The translations under genes were made by a program, and so were the position numbers. This document shows, piece after piece, positions 27,548 through 36,942 of a stretch of 64,000 bases of DNA (the stretch's first letter is position 1; every line of letters starts with the position of its first letter). The notes under the pieces were generated by a model. The model saw only the letters and a program-made list of their open reading frames with translations. It had not been told where the DNA came from and did not search any database. Source of the stretch: Metapseudomonas boanensis (lineage in GTDB: Bacteria > Pseudomonadota > Gammaproteobacteria > Pseudomonadales > Pseudomonadaceae). The stretch is from positions 241,795-305,794 of the forward strand of contig NZ_JAGTIS010000006.1 of assembly GCF_018704125.1 (NCBI RefSeq). The letters are read 5' to 3'.

Positions 27548-28452
27548 GCATCGGATTGCTGAGCCTGGGGGCTGTGGCGCTGGACGCCCTGCTCGGTGAA
27601 CCACGGCGTTGGCACCCGCTGGTAGCCTTCGGCAAGCTGGCCAATCGCCTTGAGCATCGCTTCAACACGGGTGGACGTGGCTGGCGCAGCCACGGCGTCA
27701 CCGCCTGGGGGTTGGCGGTGCTGCCGCTGACGATCGCCGTCTGGGTGCTTTCGGAGCTGCCCCATATCGGCTGGCTGGTCGGCGTGATCGCGCTGTATGC
27801 GGCCATCGGTCTGCGCAGCCTCAACGAACATGCCGAGCCGGTGGCCAATGCCTTGCAGGCCGGCGATCTGGATGAGGCGCGGCGACGGGTCGGCTATATG
27901 GTCAGCCGCGAAACCCGTGAGCTGGATGATCCGGCCGTGGCCCGTGCGGCCACCGAGTCCGTGCTGGAGAATGGCAGCGATGCGGTGTTCGCCGCATTGT
28001 TCTGGTTTGCTGTCGCCGGGGCGCCGGGCGTCGTCCTGTATCGCCTCAGCAATACCCTGGACGCCATGTGGGGCTACCGCAACGAGCGCTTTGAGCGCTT
28101 CGGCTGGGCTGCAGCACGCATCGACGACGTCCTCAACTACATTCCCGCGCGTCTGGTGGCGCTGACCTATGCACTGCTCGGCAAGACTCGTCTGGCGCTG
28201 CGCTGCTGGCGGCAGCAGGCACCGCTGTGGGACAGCCCCAACGCCGGGCCGGTGATGGCCGCTGGCGCCGGCGCACTGGGTGTGGCCCTGGGCGGACCGG
28301 CGATCTACCACGGTGAACTGCACGAGCGACCGAGGCTGGGCGAAGGCCCGGTTGCCTGTGCGGACGATATTGGTCGGGCCATGGACCTGGTGCGCCAGGG
28401 CGTGCTGCTCTGGCTGGCCGTGCTGATCCTGGGAGGCTGGCTCCTTGCTTGA
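27544..28452 (+). CDS. cobD: Adenosylcobinamide-phosphate synthase
   Basis: CobD/CbiB membrane protein of 302 residues that attaches aminopropanol (phosphate) to adenosylcobyric acid. Shows [52 protein letters not shown] and [25 protein letters not shown]-type motifs with several membrane helices. Starts inside the bluB stop codon. Confidence 0.96.
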   Translation: MSIGLLSLGAVALDALLGEPRRWHPLVAFGKLANRLEHRFNTGGRGWRSHGVTAWGLAVLPLTIAVWVLSELPHIGWLVGVIALYAAIGLRSLNEHAEPVANALQAGDLDEARRRVGYMVSRETRELDDPAVARAATESVLENGSDAVFAALFWFAVAGAPGVVLYRLSNTLDAMWGYRNERFERFGWAAARIDDVLNYIPARLVALTYALLGKTRLALRCWRQQAPLWDSPNAGPVMAAGAGALGVALGGPAIYHGELHERPRLGEGPVACADDIGRAMDLVRQGVLLWLAVLILGGWLLA

Positions 28453-29437
28453 ACATGGCGGACGGCTGCGCGTCGCTGCGCAGCGCTATGGCATAGCCGA
28501 GGGCGATTGGCTCGACCTCTCCACCGGCATTGCCCCTTATAGTTGGCCCTTGCCGAGCGTTCCGATCTCGGCCTGGGCGCGGCTTCCCGAGTTGGACGAC
28601 GGACTCGAAGAAGCTGCGCGCCAGTACTACGGCACTGACCAGCTGTTGGCGGTGGCCGGCTCCCAGGCCGCGATCCAGGCGCTGCCGCGCTTGCGTGAGC
28701 GCTGCCGGGTCGGCGTCCTTTCGCCGTGTTACGCCGAGCATTCCGCTGCCTGGCGCCGCGAAGGCCATGAGCTGGTGGAGATCGATGCGGATACCGCCGA
28801 GCGTGAGCTGGACCGTTTCGACGTGGTGCTGGTGGTCAACCCGACCAACCCGACCGGCCTGCTCCTTTCGCCGGAGCGGCTGCTGGCCTGGCATGCTCGG
28901 CTGGCGCAGCGGGGCGGTTGGCTGCTGGTGGATGAAGCTTTCATCGATTGCACGCCGGAGCAGAGCCTTGCGGGTCATTGCCCGCGGCCCGGCCTGCTGG
29001 TGTTGCGCTCCTTCGGCAAGTTTTTCGGCATGGCCGGCATTCGCCTCGGTTTTGTGCTGGCCGAGCCGCGTCTGCTGGATACATTGAATGAATGGCTGGG
29101 CCCCTGGACCATCAGTGGCCCGGCGCGGGCGGTCGCCAAGGCTATTCTGCTCGATCAGCCCGGCCGGGCGCTCCAGCGTCAGCGCCTGCTGCAGGACGGC
29201 CAGCGCCTGGAGGGCCTGCTGCGCGATTGTGGTCTGCCACCCACGGGAGGTTCGGCGCTGTTCCAGTGGCTCGCCCGCAATGATGCGCCAATCCTGCATG
29301 ACTTCCTCGCCCGGCGCGGCATTCTCACTCGTTTGTTCGAGCACCCGGCCAGCCTGCGGCTTGGCCTGCCGCCGGACGCAACCTCCTGGGCTCGCTTGCA
29401 GCGAGCCCTGACCGAATACATCAGGGAGCGCCCATGA
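28445..29437 (+). CDS. cobC: Threonine-phosphate decarboxylase
   Basis: PLP enzyme making aminopropanol phosphate for the nucleotide loop. The 330-residue aminotransferase-fold protein begins [16 protein letters not shown], has [29 protein letters not shown] and the PLP lysine in [17 protein letters not shown]. The start is TTG 28445, overlapping cobD by 8 bases. Named cobC in the P. denitrificans scheme (CobD in Salmonella). Confidence 0.95.
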   Translation: MLEHGGRLRVAAQRYGIAEGDWLDLSTGIAPYSWPLPSVPISAWARLPELDDGLEEAARQYYGTDQLLAVAGSQAAIQALPRLRERCRVGVLSPCYAEHSAAWRREGHELVEIDADTAERELDRFDVVLVVNPTNPTGLLLSPERLLAWHARLAQRGGWLLVDEAFIDCTPEQSLAGHCPRPGLLVLRSFGKFFGMAGIRLGFVLAEPRLLDTLNEWLGPWTISGPARAVAKAILLDQPGRALQRQRLLQDGQRLEGLLRDCGLPPTGGSALFQWLARNDAPILHDFLARRGILTRLFEHPASLRLGLPPDATSWARLQRALTEYIRERP

Positions 29438-30921
29438 CGACCTTGATGGTGCAAGGCACCACCTCCGATGCCGGTAAAAGCACCCTGGTGACGGCCCTGT
29501 GCCGTTGGCTGAAGCGCCAGGGCGTTGCCGTGGCGCCTTTCAAGCCACAGAACATGGCGCTGAACAGCGCGGTAACCACCGATGGCGGCGAAATCGGCCG
29601 CGCCCAGGCAGTCCAGGCGCAGGCCGCGGGCCTGGCGCCACACACCGATATGAACCCGGTGCTGCTCAAGCCGAACACCGACGTCGGCGCCCAGGTAATC
29701 ATCCATGGCCGCGCGGTGACCAGCATGAACGCCGCCGCGTACCACGACTACAAACGGGTGGCGATGCAAGCAGTGCTGGAGTCCCACCAACGCCTCGTCG
29801 ACAGCTATCAGGTGGTGATGGTCGAAGGCGCAGGGTCGCCGGCCGAAATCAACCTGCGCGCCAACGACATCGCCAACATGGGGTTTGCCGAGGCGGTGGA
29901 CTGCCCGGTGATCCTGATCGCCGACATCGATCGCGGCGGCGTCTTCGCCCATCTGGTGGGGACCCTGGAGCTGCTCTCCGAAAGCGAGCAGGCGCGGGTC
30001 CAAGGCTTCGTGATCAACCGTTTTCGCGGCGATATCGCCTTGCTCCAGCCGGGCCTTGACTGGCTGGAGAAGCGCACCGGCAAACCGGTCCTGGGCGTGC
30101 TGCCCTACCTCACCGACTTCCATTTGGAGGCCGAGGACGCCATCGACCTGCGCCAGTCCGCCAAGGCGGACGACCTGCTGCGGGTGGCGGTGCCGGTGCT
30201 GCCACGCATCAGCAACCACACTGATTTCGACCCGCTGCGCCTGCATCCGCAGGTGCAGCTGATCTTCGTCGCGCCCGGCCAACCGATCCCGCCGGCCGAC
30301 CTGATCATCCTGCCCGGCTCCAAGAGCGTACGCGCTGACCTCGCCCGGCTGCGTGAGCATGGCTGGGACACGGCGTTGCAGCGCCACCTGCGCTATGGCG
30401 GCAAGGTGCTGGGCATTTGCGGCGGCTACCAGATGCTCGGCCGCAGCATTACCGACCCGCATGGCCTGGAAGGACCCGCGGGGGAAAGCGAAGCCCTTGG
30501 CCTGCTGGAAATCGACACCGTACTGGCGCCTGAGAAACAACTGCGCAACGTCAGCGGCTGTCTGCGCCTGGAAGATGCGCTGGTGCGCGGGTACGAAATC
30601 CATGCCGGAGTCAGCTCCGGCGAAGGTCTGGCCAATCCTGCCGTGACACTGGATGACGGCCGGCTGGACGGTGCCCGCAGTGCCGACGGCCAAGTCATGG
30701 GCACCTACCTGCACGGGCTGTTCGAGTCCACCGCAGCCTGCTCTGCCATCCTGCGCTGGGCCGGCTTGCAGACAGTGCAGAAGGTCGACTACCACGCCCT
30801 GCGCGAGCGTGATATCGAGCGCCTGGCCGACCAGGTAGAAACGCTCCTGGATACGGGGAAATTGCGCGAACTCTGCGGCCTCTCGGCCCTGAGTCGAGGA
30901 GAAGCCGAATGCGCGAATTGA
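29434..30921 (+). CDS. cobQ: Adenosylcobyric acid synthase
   Basis: Amidates side chains b, d, e and g of adenosylcobyrinate diamide. The 495-residue protein has P-loop [46 protein letters not shown], and the amidotransferase nucleophile in [12 protein letters not shown] with His in [10 protein letters not shown]. Overlaps cobC (ATGA) and cobP (13 bases). Confidence 0.97.
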   Translation: MTTLMVQGTTSDAGKSTLVTALCRWLKRQGVAVAPFKPQNMALNSAVTTDGGEIGRAQAVQAQAAGLAPHTDMNPVLLKPNTDVGAQVIIHGRAVTSMNAAAYHDYKRVAMQAVLESHQRLVDSYQVVMVEGAGSPAEINLRANDIANMGFAEAVDCPVILIADIDRGGVFAHLVGTLELLSESEQARVQGFVINRFRGDIALLQPGLDWLEKRTGKPVLGVLPYLTDFHLEAEDAIDLRQSAKADDLLRVAVPVLPRISNHTDFDPLRLHPQVQLIFVAPGQPIPPADLIILPGSKSVRADLARLREHGWDTALQRHLRYGGKVLGICGGYQMLGRSITDPHGLEGPAGESEALGLLEIDTVLAPEKQLRNVSGCLRLEDALVRGYEIHAGVSSGEGLANPAVTLDDGRLDGARSADGQVMGTYLHGLFESTAACSAILRWAGLQTVQKVDYHALRERDIERLADQVETLLDTGKLRELCGLSALSRGEAECAN

Positions 30922-31427
30922 TTTTGGGCGGGGCCCGCTCCGGCAAGAGCCGCCTAGCCGAAAAGCTCGCCGCGGAAAGTGGCTTGAAGGTGATCTACAT
31001 CGCCACCAGCCAGCCTCTGGACGCCGAGATGAACGCGCGGGTGGCACACCACCGCGCCCGCCGTCCCGATCATTGGGGGCTGGTGGAGGAACCCGTCGAA
31101 CTGGCACGGGTGTTACGCGATTACGCCGCGCCTGACACCTGCCTGTTGGTGGATTGCCTGACGCTTTGGCTGACCAATCTGCTGATGCTGGACGACCTGG
31201 CACGCCTGGACGCAGAGCGCGAAGCGTTGCTGGGTTGCATCGGCGAACTGCCTGGCCGGGTGCTGCTGGTCAGCAATGAAACCGGGTTGGGGGTCGTCCC
31301 CCTCGGTGAACTGACCCGTCGGTATGTCGATCAAGCCGGCTGGTTGCACCAGTCCCTGGCCGAGCGTTGTGAGCGCGTGACCTTCACCGTCGCCGGCCTC
31401 CCCATGTTGCTGAAGGGAGCGAATTGA
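30909..31427 (+). CDS. cobP: Adenosylcobinamide kinase / adenosylcobinamide-phosphate guanylyltransferase
   Basis: Bifunctional CobP/CobU enzyme of 172 residues that phosphorylates cobinamide and then activates it with GMP. P-loop [18 protein letters not shown] at the N terminus, [12 protein letters not shown] containing the guanylylated His, and [14 protein letters not shown] and [11 protein letters not shown] motifs. Overlaps cobQ by 13 bases and cobT by TGATG. Confidence 0.97.
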   Translation: MRELILGGARSGKSRLAEKLAAESGLKVIYIATSQPLDAEMNARVAHHRARRPDHWGLVEEPVELARVLRDYAAPDTCLLVDCLTLWLTNLLMLDDLARLDAEREALLGCIGELPGRVLLVSNETGLGVVPLGELTRRYVDQAGWLHQSLAERCERVTFTVAGLPMLLKGAN

Positions 31428-32482
31428 TGAGTCTTCAATGGTGGCAGTCCCCTTGCCAACCCCTGGACATGGTGGCCCGCGCCAGGGCGCAGGCCCGCCA
31501 GGACCAGTTGACCAAACCATGCGGTGCCCTGGGTCAGTTGGAAGACGTGGCCATCACCCTGGCAACCCTGCAGGGGTGCGAACGACCGCAGATCCTTCGG
31601 CCCTGGTTCGCAGTCTTTGCCGGCGACCATGGTGTGGTGCAAGAGGGCGTGTCCGCTTATCCGCAGGCAGTTACCGGCGAGATGCTGCGCAACTTCGTGC
31701 GGGGTGGCGCGGCCATCAGCGTCCTGGCGCGCAGCCTGGGCGCCACCCTGGAATTGGTGGACCTGGGCACGGCGTTACCGCTGGAGCCCTTGGCCGGTGT
31801 GTTGCATCTGCAAGTCGGGGCGGGCACGGCGAACTTCGCCCGAGAGCCAGCGATGACTGCCGCGCAATGCCTGATTGCCCTGGAGGCGGGGCGCTCCAGC
31901 GTGGAGCGTGCCCTGGCCGCCGAGGCCGATCTGTATGTCGGTGGTGAGATGGGGATCGGCAACACGACCACTGCCAGCGCACTGGCTTCTGCGCTGCTTG
32001 ACCTGCCCGTCGCAAGGCTGGCGGGTCCCGGCACTGGGTTGGACGATAGTGGCGTAGCACGCAAGATGGCGGTGATCGAACGCGCCCTGGCGCTGCACGT
32101 GGCGGAATGCAACAGCCCGGAAGAAACCCTGCGCCGGCTTGGCGGGTTTGAGGTGGCGGCATTGACCGGAGCTTATCTCGCCTGTGCCCAGCGCGGGTTG
32201 CCGGCGCTGGTCGATGGCTTCATTTGCAGCGTGGCGGCCCTGTGCGCGGTGCGCCTGAATCCGGCCTGCCGCGACTGGTTGCTGTTCTCCCATCGATCTG
32301 CGGAGCCGGGGCATGCTGCCGTGCTTGCCGAGTTGCAAGCCGAGCCCTTGCTCGACCTCGGCCTGCGTCTGGGCGAGGGCAGCGGCGCGGCGGTTGCCCT
32401 GCCATTGCTGCGCCTGGCCTGCGAGCTGCACGATGGCATGGCCACCTTCGCCGAGGCGGCGGTTTCGGACCGGCCGGCATGA
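31427..32482 (+). CDS. cobT: Nicotinate-nucleotide:dimethylbenzimidazole phosphoribosyltransferase
   Basis: Makes alpha-ribazole phosphate from dimethylbenzimidazole and nicotinate mononucleotide. The 351-residue protein has [30 protein letters not shown] and [16 protein letters not shown], diagnostic of CobT (called CobU in the P. denitrificans naming). ATG 31427 overlaps the cobP stop. Confidence 0.97.
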   Translation: MSLQWWQSPCQPLDMVARARAQARQDQLTKPCGALGQLEDVAITLATLQGCERPQILRPWFAVFAGDHGVVQEGVSAYPQAVTGEMLRNFVRGGAAISVLARSLGATLELVDLGTALPLEPLAGVLHLQVGAGTANFAREPAMTAAQCLIALEAGRSSVERALAAEADLYVGGEMGIGNTTTASALASALLDLPVARLAGPGTGLDDSGVARKMAVIERALALHVAECNSPEETLRRLGGFEVAALTGAYLACAQRGLPALVDGFICSVAALCAVRLNPACRDWLLFSHRSAEPGHAAVLAELQAEPLLDLGLRLGEGSGAAVALPLLRLACELHDGMATFAEAAVSDRPA

Positions 32483-33048
32483 GGCTCGACCTCTTGCGCC
32501 ACGGCGAAACCGAGCTGGGCGGTGGCTTTCGCGGCAGCCTGGATGATGCGCTGACTGAAACCGGATGGGCGCAGATGCATGCCGGCATCGAAGGTGGCGG
32601 GCCCTGGGATCTGGTAGTCAGTTCGCCATTGCAGCGCTGTGCGGCCTTCGCCCATGACCTGACGCATCGCCATGCTCTGCCGCTGCAGTTGGAACCGGAC
32701 CTGCGGGAACTGCATTTCGGCCTCTGGGAGGGCCGTAGCGCCGCCCAGCTGATGGAGGACCACGCCGAAGCGCTGGGCCAGTTCTGGAATGATCCTTACA
32801 GCTTCACGCCGCCCGAGGGGGAACCGTTGTTGCAGTTTGAGGCGCGGGTGCTGGCTGCCGCCGAACGCTTGTTGCCGCGTTTTATCGGCCAGCGCGTGTT
32901 GCTGGTCACCCACGGCGGGGTGATCCGCATGCTGGTGGCCCGCGCCCGCCAATTGCCCCGTGCGCAGCTGATGCAGGTGGAGGTGCCGCATGGCGCCTTG
33001 TTCCGCTTGCAATTCGATGAGGCTGGCGGACTGCGGGAACAGCCATGA
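32479..33048 (+). CDS. Alpha-ribazole phosphatase (histidine phosphatase family)
   Basis: A 189-residue histidine-phosphatase protein: [25 protein letters not shown] (catalytic His in RHG, residue 8), second His in [13 protein letters not shown]. Position between cobT and cobS with ATGA overlaps on both sides points to removal of the phosphate from alpha-ribazole phosphate or cobalamin phosphate. Named cobC in Salmonella; symbol left empty to avoid a clash. Confidence 0.92.
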   Translation: MRLDLLRHGETELGGGFRGSLDDALTETGWAQMHAGIEGGGPWDLVVSSPLQRCAAFAHDLTHRHALPLQLEPDLRELHFGLWEGRSAAQLMEDHAEALGQFWNDPYSFTPPEGEPLLQFEARVLAAAERLLPRFIGQRVLLVTHGGVIRMLVARARQLPRAQLMQVEVPHGALFRLQFDEAGGLREQP

Positions 33049-33794
33049 CGCCGTTGCTGATCGCCCTGCAATTTCTCACCCGCTTGCCGGTTCGCCTATC
33101 CGGAATGCCGGCACCGCCCCAGCTGGGGCAGTCGCTGCTCTGGTATCCCCTCGTGGGGTTGCTGGTGGGCGCGATGCTGCTTGGCTTGGCTGAGTTGCTG
33201 GGCGGGCGTTTGCCGTTGTTGCAGGCGGCCCTGCTGTTGGCGCTTTGGGTTGGTATCAGTGGAGGGCTGCACCTGGACGGCCTGGCCGATACGGCTGACG
33301 CCTGGGTGGGCGGATACGGCGACCGCGAACGCACCCTGGCGATCATGAAGGACCCGCGTAGCGGGCCCATTGCCGTGGTGGTGCTAGTGGTAGTGCTGTT
33401 GCTGAAGTTCGCGGCTCTGGTGGCGCTGCTCGGGTCCGGCCATCTTGCCCCCTTGCTGCTGGCGCCTTGGCTGGCGCGAGGGCTGCTACCGCTGCTGTTC
33501 CTGTCTACGTCTTATGTGCGGGCGGGCGGCTTGGGTGAGGCGCTGGCCTCGCATCTGCCGCGCCGGGTGCTGCCTTGGGTGTTGGTCGTCAACGGCGCGG
33601 CGGTGCTGCTGTTTGGATGGATGGGGCTGCTGGCGCTGGGGATTTCGCTGTTGGCGTTTGCCTGGTTGCGTTGGCGGTTCGTACAGCGCCTGGGTGGTAC
33701 GACGGGAGATACGGCGGGGGCGATGGTGGAGTTGGTTGAGGTTTCTGTTTTGGTGGGCATGGCCCTTGCCCTCTCGCCTGGCCCCTCTCCTTGA
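33045..33794 (+). CDS. cobS: Adenosylcobinamide-GDP ribazoletransferase (cobalamin synthase)
   Basis: Integral-membrane enzyme joining GDP-cobinamide and alpha-ribazole (phosphate). The 249-residue product has LQFLTRLPV, GGLHLDGLADTADAWVGGYGDRERTLAIMKDPRSGPIAV (Asp-rich active site) and multiple membrane helices. Its last residues (LALSPGPSP) are encoded by the left arm of a long inverted repeat (33769-33821), so the native C terminus appears to have been replaced. Called cobV in P. denitrificans nomenclature. Last gene of the operon. Confidence 0.95.
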   Translation: MTPLLIALQFLTRLPVRLSGMPAPPQLGQSLLWYPLVGLLVGAMLLGLAELLGGRLPLLQAALLLALWVGISGGLHLDGLADTADAWVGGYGDRERTLAIMKDPRSGPIAVVVLVVVLLLKFAALVALLGSGHLAPLLLAPWLARGLLPLLFLSTSYVRAGGLGEALASHLPRRVLPWVLVVNGAAVLLFGWMGLLALGISLLAFAWLRWRFVQRLGGTTGDTAGAMVELVEVSVLVGMALALSPGPSP

Positions 33795-33821
33795 AGAGGA
33801 GAGAGGAGCCAGGCGAGAGGG
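33769..33821. repeat. Long CCCTCTCGCCTGGC/GCCAGGCGAGAGGG inverted repeat
   Basis: The arms CCCTCTCGCCTGGC and GCCAGGCGAGAGGG are perfect complements; inside lies CCTCTCC-TTGAA-GAGGAGAG. The element contains the cobS stop codon and abuts a truncated DUF559 gene. It may also stop transcription of the cob operon. Confidence 0.85.
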
Positions 33822-33831
33822 CTGTGGTCAG

Positions 33832-34053
33832 TCAGGAAACGCCTCTTTCGCCGCTTTCCAGATGCTGGCCACCATCGAGTTCCACGATCAGCATCCGTTC
33901 CTGGCAGATGAAATCGACTTTATAGCGCGCCATCGGCTTCTGCCGGCGGAACCTCAATCCCTGCAATAGCTTTGCGCGCAAATGCTGCCAGAGCTTCTGC
34001 TCCGCATCCGTCTGCTGCGACCTCAACTGCCTGGCCAACTGAAGTCTCTCCAT
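33832..34053 (-). pseudogene. Truncated DUF559 (endonuclease-related) protein gene
   Basis: Encodes 73 residues: QLRSQQTDAEQKLWQHLRAK, FRRQKPMARYKVDFICQERMLIVELDGGQHLESGE, the first two thirds of a DUF559 domain (Vsr/restriction-like nuclease fold). Family proteins continue about 40-50 residues after GGQH with a second conserved block (typically R-x-x-x-L...G-x-x-V-L-R-F-W); here the frame stops at once, next to the 33.8-kb repeat. Start at 34053 has AGGAAGG upstream. Read as a 3' deletion, though a short functional form cannot be excluded. Confidence 0.65.
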
Positions 34054-34213
34054 GACCCTTCCTTCGATTCCTGGAAAAGCCCGATCATGGTGCCCAGTCC
34101 GGTTCGGAATGCTCCTGGCGCATGCTCGAATACGCTGATTGAGACCATGCCACCCGTCACCCGACACAACTTCCCGTTGACCCGAAACCGACTGCGGGTA
34201 TATACACGCACTC

Positions 34214-34627
34214 ATGTTGCCGACCCAATGCCTCTGCACAAAACTGCGCCGTGCCACACGCAATGTGAATCGGCTCTATGACGAAGCCCTTGCCAGCATT
34301 GGGCTCAATGCCGCCCAGTATTCGCTGTTGAAGAACCTCTCGCGCCTCGATCAGCCAAGCATCACCAGCCTGGCTGAAGCCATGGGCCTGGACCGGAGCA
34401 CGCTAGGGCGAAACCTGAGGGTGCTGGAGGCTAAGGGGCTGGTGCTGCTCGAAGGCGGGGAGGACCAGCGCAATCGCCTGGTGTCCCTGACCGTAACGGG
34501 TCGCGATGTCCTGACTCAGGCATTGGTGGCTTGGGAGCATGTGCAAGCGCAGTTGGCACAGCGGATCGGGGCGGAAAAGCGTACGGCGCTGATGGCGCTG
34601 CTGGATGATCTGGAACATCTCGACTGA
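34214..34627 (+). CDS. MarR-family transcriptional regulator
   Basis: A 137-residue winged-helix protein: LNAAQYSLLKNLSRLDQPSITSLAEAMGLDRSTLGRNLRVLEAKGLV (recognition helix) and EGGEDQRNRLVSLTVTGRDVL (wing). It directly precedes an MFS transporter gene, so ligand-responsive repression of that transporter is a fair inference. Confidence 0.92.
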   Translation: MLPTQCLCTKLRRATRNVNRLYDEALASIGLNAAQYSLLKNLSRLDQPSITSLAEAMGLDRSTLGRNLRVLEAKGLVLLEGGEDQRNRLVSLTVTGRDVLTQALVAWEHVQAQLAQRIGAEKRTALMALLDDLEHLD

Positions 34628-34671
34628 TTATTTCGCGATAAAGCGGGTATCTACCCGTAAAGGAACCTCTT

Positions 34672-35877
34672 ATGACTTCGGTATGGCGTACCAGTGGATG
34701 GATTCTTCTTGGCGCATCGATGATCCTGGCGCTATCGCTGGGTATCCGGCACGGCTTCGGTCTGTTCCTGGCGCCAATGAGTGCGGAGTTTGGCTGGGGG
34801 CGTGAAGTGTTCGCCTTCGCCATTGCCCTGCAGAACCTGATCTGGGGGCTGGCGCAGCCCTTTACCGGGGCGCTGGCGGACCGCTTCGGCGCCTCCAGGA
34901 CCGTCGTGGTTGGCGGCGTGCTCTATGCCGTTGGCCTGGTGTTGATGGGCTTCTCGGACTCCGCCTTGTCGCTCTCGCTGAGCGCCGGCCTGTTGATCGG
35001 CATCGGTCTGTCAGGGACCTCCTTTTCGGTGATTCTCGGCGTGGTGGGCCGCGCGGTGCCGATGGAGAAGCGCAGCATGGCGATGGGTATCGCCAGTGCA
35101 GCGGGTTCTTTCGGCCAGTTCGCCATGCTGCCGGGCACCCTGGGGCTGATTGGCTGGCTGGGCTGGTCTTCGGCCCTGCTGGCGCTGGGCTTGCTGGTGG
35201 CGTTGATCGTTCCGCTGGTCGGGCTGCTCAAGGACAATCCGCTGCCACCCCAGGCCCACGAGCAGACCCTGGGCCAGGCATTGCGCGAGGCGACTGCGCA
35301 TCCCGGTTTCTGGCTGCTGGCGCTGGGCTTCTTCGTCTGTGGCTTCCAGGTAGTGTTCATCGGCGTGCATCTGCCGGCCTATCTGGTGGACCAGCATCTG
35401 CCTGCCCAGGTCGGTACCACGGTGCTGGCGTTGGTGGGGCTGTTCAACGTGTTCGGAACTTATATCGCCGGTTGGCTGGGTGGACGTTTTTCCAAACCCA
35501 AGCTGCTGACTGTGCTGTATCTGCTGCGCGGCGTGGTAATTGTCGCCTTCGTCTATTCGCCTCTCAGCATCTGGAGTGCATACGCCTTCGGCATGGCCAT
35601 GGGGCTGCTCTGGCTTTCCACTGTGCCGCTGACCAATGGCACCGTGGCAACGTTGTTCGGTGTCCGTAACCTGTCCATGCTTGGTGGTATCGTGTTCCTC
35701 TTCCACCAGTTGGGCGCCTTCCTCGGCGGTTGGCTGGGCGGTTACCTTTATGACCAAACGGGTAGTTACCAGCTGGTATGGCAAATATCCATCTTTCTCA
35801 GCCTGATGGCCGCCGTTCTGAACTGGCCGGTACGCGAGCAGCCGGTGGCCCGGTTGCAGACGGCCGGAGCCGTATGA
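34672..35877 (+). CDS. MFS transporter (oxalate/formate or monocarboxylate-type)
   Basis: A 401-residue, twelve-helix permease starting SGWILLGASMILALSLGIRHGFGLFLAPM, a pattern typical of the OFA/monocarboxylate porter branch, with the MFS motif GALADRFGASRTV. Substrate cannot be deduced. It lies 44 bases after the marR gene and its stop overlaps the ATG of a 40-residue membrane protein. Confidence 0.88.
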   Translation: MTSVWRTSGWILLGASMILALSLGIRHGFGLFLAPMSAEFGWGREVFAFAIALQNLIWGLAQPFTGALADRFGASRTVVVGGVLYAVGLVLMGFSDSALSLSLSAGLLIGIGLSGTSFSVILGVVGRAVPMEKRSMAMGIASAAGSFGQFAMLPGTLGLIGWLGWSSALLALGLLVALIVPLVGLLKDNPLPPQAHEQTLGQALREATAHPGFWLLALGFFVCGFQVVFIGVHLPAYLVDQHLPAQVGTTVLALVGLFNVFGTYIAGWLGGRFSKPKLLTVLYLLRGVVIVAFVYSPLSIWSAYAFGMAMGLLWLSTVPLTNGTVATLFGVRNLSMLGGIVFLFHQLGAFLGGWLGGYLYDQTGSYQLVWQISIFLSLMAAVLNWPVREQPVARLQTAGAV

Positions 35878-35996
35878 ACCGGAACCTGGCCTGGACCCTG
35901 GGCGCGGGGTTGTTCGCCCTGATGCTGGCACTCGGTTGGTGGGGCTGGCAGCAGGGCGGCCTGGCTCTATTGCAACTGGGTATGAGCCTTTGCTGA
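35874..35996 (+). CDS. Small single-pass membrane protein, coupled to the MFS gene
   Basis: A 40-residue protein with one hydrophobic helix (LGAGLFALMLALGWWGW) and a short amphipathic tail. Its ATG overlaps the MFS stop as ATGA. Small membrane proteins coupled to transporters often act as accessory subunits, but nothing in the sequence proves this. Confidence 0.6.
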   Translation: MNRNLAWTLGAGLFALMLALGWWGWQQGGLALLQLGMSLC

Positions 35997-36061
35997 AGCC
36001 CTGATTGTCGTCTGACTGTGCCAGGGGTAGCGTAAGCGGATCGATCGAACAGGAGTTCAGC

Positions 36062-36613
36062 ATGAGAGCATTGCCAGTGTTATCCCTGGCCTTGGCGCTA
36101 TTCGGGGGGCAGGCCCTGGCCGCCGAATGTCCGAGCTTGCTGCAACATCAGTTGCCGCAATTGCGCTCGAAGGAAACCATCGACCTGTGCCAGCGCTTTG
36201 CGGGCAAGCCATTGCTGATCGTCAATACTGCCAGCCACTGCGGCTTCACGCCGCAGTTCAAGGGGCTGGAAGCGCTCTACAAGCGCTACAAGGAGCAGGG
36301 CTTGGAGGTGCTCGGCGTGCCTTCTGACGACTTCAAGCAGGAGGCCGCTGACACCGCTGAAACCGCCAAGGTCTGCTACGTGAACTATGGCGTGACCTTT
36401 GCCATGACCCAGCCGCAGCATGTCACCGGCGACGAAGCGATACCGCTCTACAAGGAGCTGATCAGCCAGTCCGGACAGTCGCCGCGCTGGAACTTCTACA
36501 AGTACGTGGTGGATCGCCAAGGCAAGGTGATTGCCCACTTCTCCAGCCTGACCAAGCCGGATGATCCAGACCTGATCGAGGCCGTTGAACAGGCCTTGGC
36601 CAGCAAGCCCTGA
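36062..36613 (+). CDS. Secreted glutathione-peroxidase-family protein
   Basis: A 183-residue thioredoxin-fold peroxidase with a signal peptide (cleavage after QALAA). The peroxidatic cysteine is Cys 60 in [12 protein letters not shown], and [10 protein letters not shown] carries the conserved Trp and Asn. The usual catalytic Gln segment (CNQF) reads PSDDF, so the Gln and the resolving Cys are missing there; extra cysteines (near 23, 43 and 126) could take over. Likely reduces peroxides in the periplasm, but with atypical residues. AGGAG precedes the start. Confidence 0.87.
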   Translation: MRALPVLSLALALFGGQALAAECPSLLQHQLPQLRSKETIDLCQRFAGKPLLIVNTASHCGFTPQFKGLEALYKRYKEQGLEVLGVPSDDFKQEAADTAETAKVCYVNYGVTFAMTQPQHVTGDEAIPLYKELISQSGQSPRWNFYKYVVDRQGKVIAHFSSLTKPDDPDLIEAVEQALASKP

Positions 36614-36663
36614 CAACGAAATAAAAAATAGCCCGGAGCAGTCCGTAATGCTGTTCACATAAG

Positions 36664-36704
36664 AAAAAACGCCGCTTTTCCTTCAGCAGGAGGGCGGCGT
36701 TTTT
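36664..36704. terminator. Bidirectional terminator
   Basis: AAAAAACGCCGC ... GCGGCGTTTTT with an 18-base interior; A-run and T-run on either side allow termination from both directions, between the peroxidase gene and fadL. Confidence 0.8.
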
Positions 36705-36769
36705 GGTTTACACCATCACGAAGTTGTTTCTGTTGGGCAGGTATCTCTCCTACGGGGCCTTCAGCTTGG

Positions 36770-36825
36770 TAGCCCGGATGAAATCGGGGAAAAGTCCAAC
36801 CGCTGCACCTGGATTCATCCGGGCT
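36770..36825. repeat. AGCCCGGATGAA/TTCATCCGGGCT inverted repeat
   Basis: The arms AGCCCGGATGAA and TTCATCCGGGCT are exact complements separated by about 30 bases; GTAGCCCGGAT-type elements are common in Pseudomonas intergenic DNA. Confidence 0.75.
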
Positions 36826-36942
36826 GCGAGGTGGCAGACTGCTCCGAAGGCCGATCACGCCCCTCCTCATATGCGCTGCCGCCAATGCCTAAGTGAACAG
36901 CAGTACGGAGCCGTCCGGGCTTTTTGTGGGTGATGCCTCGAA

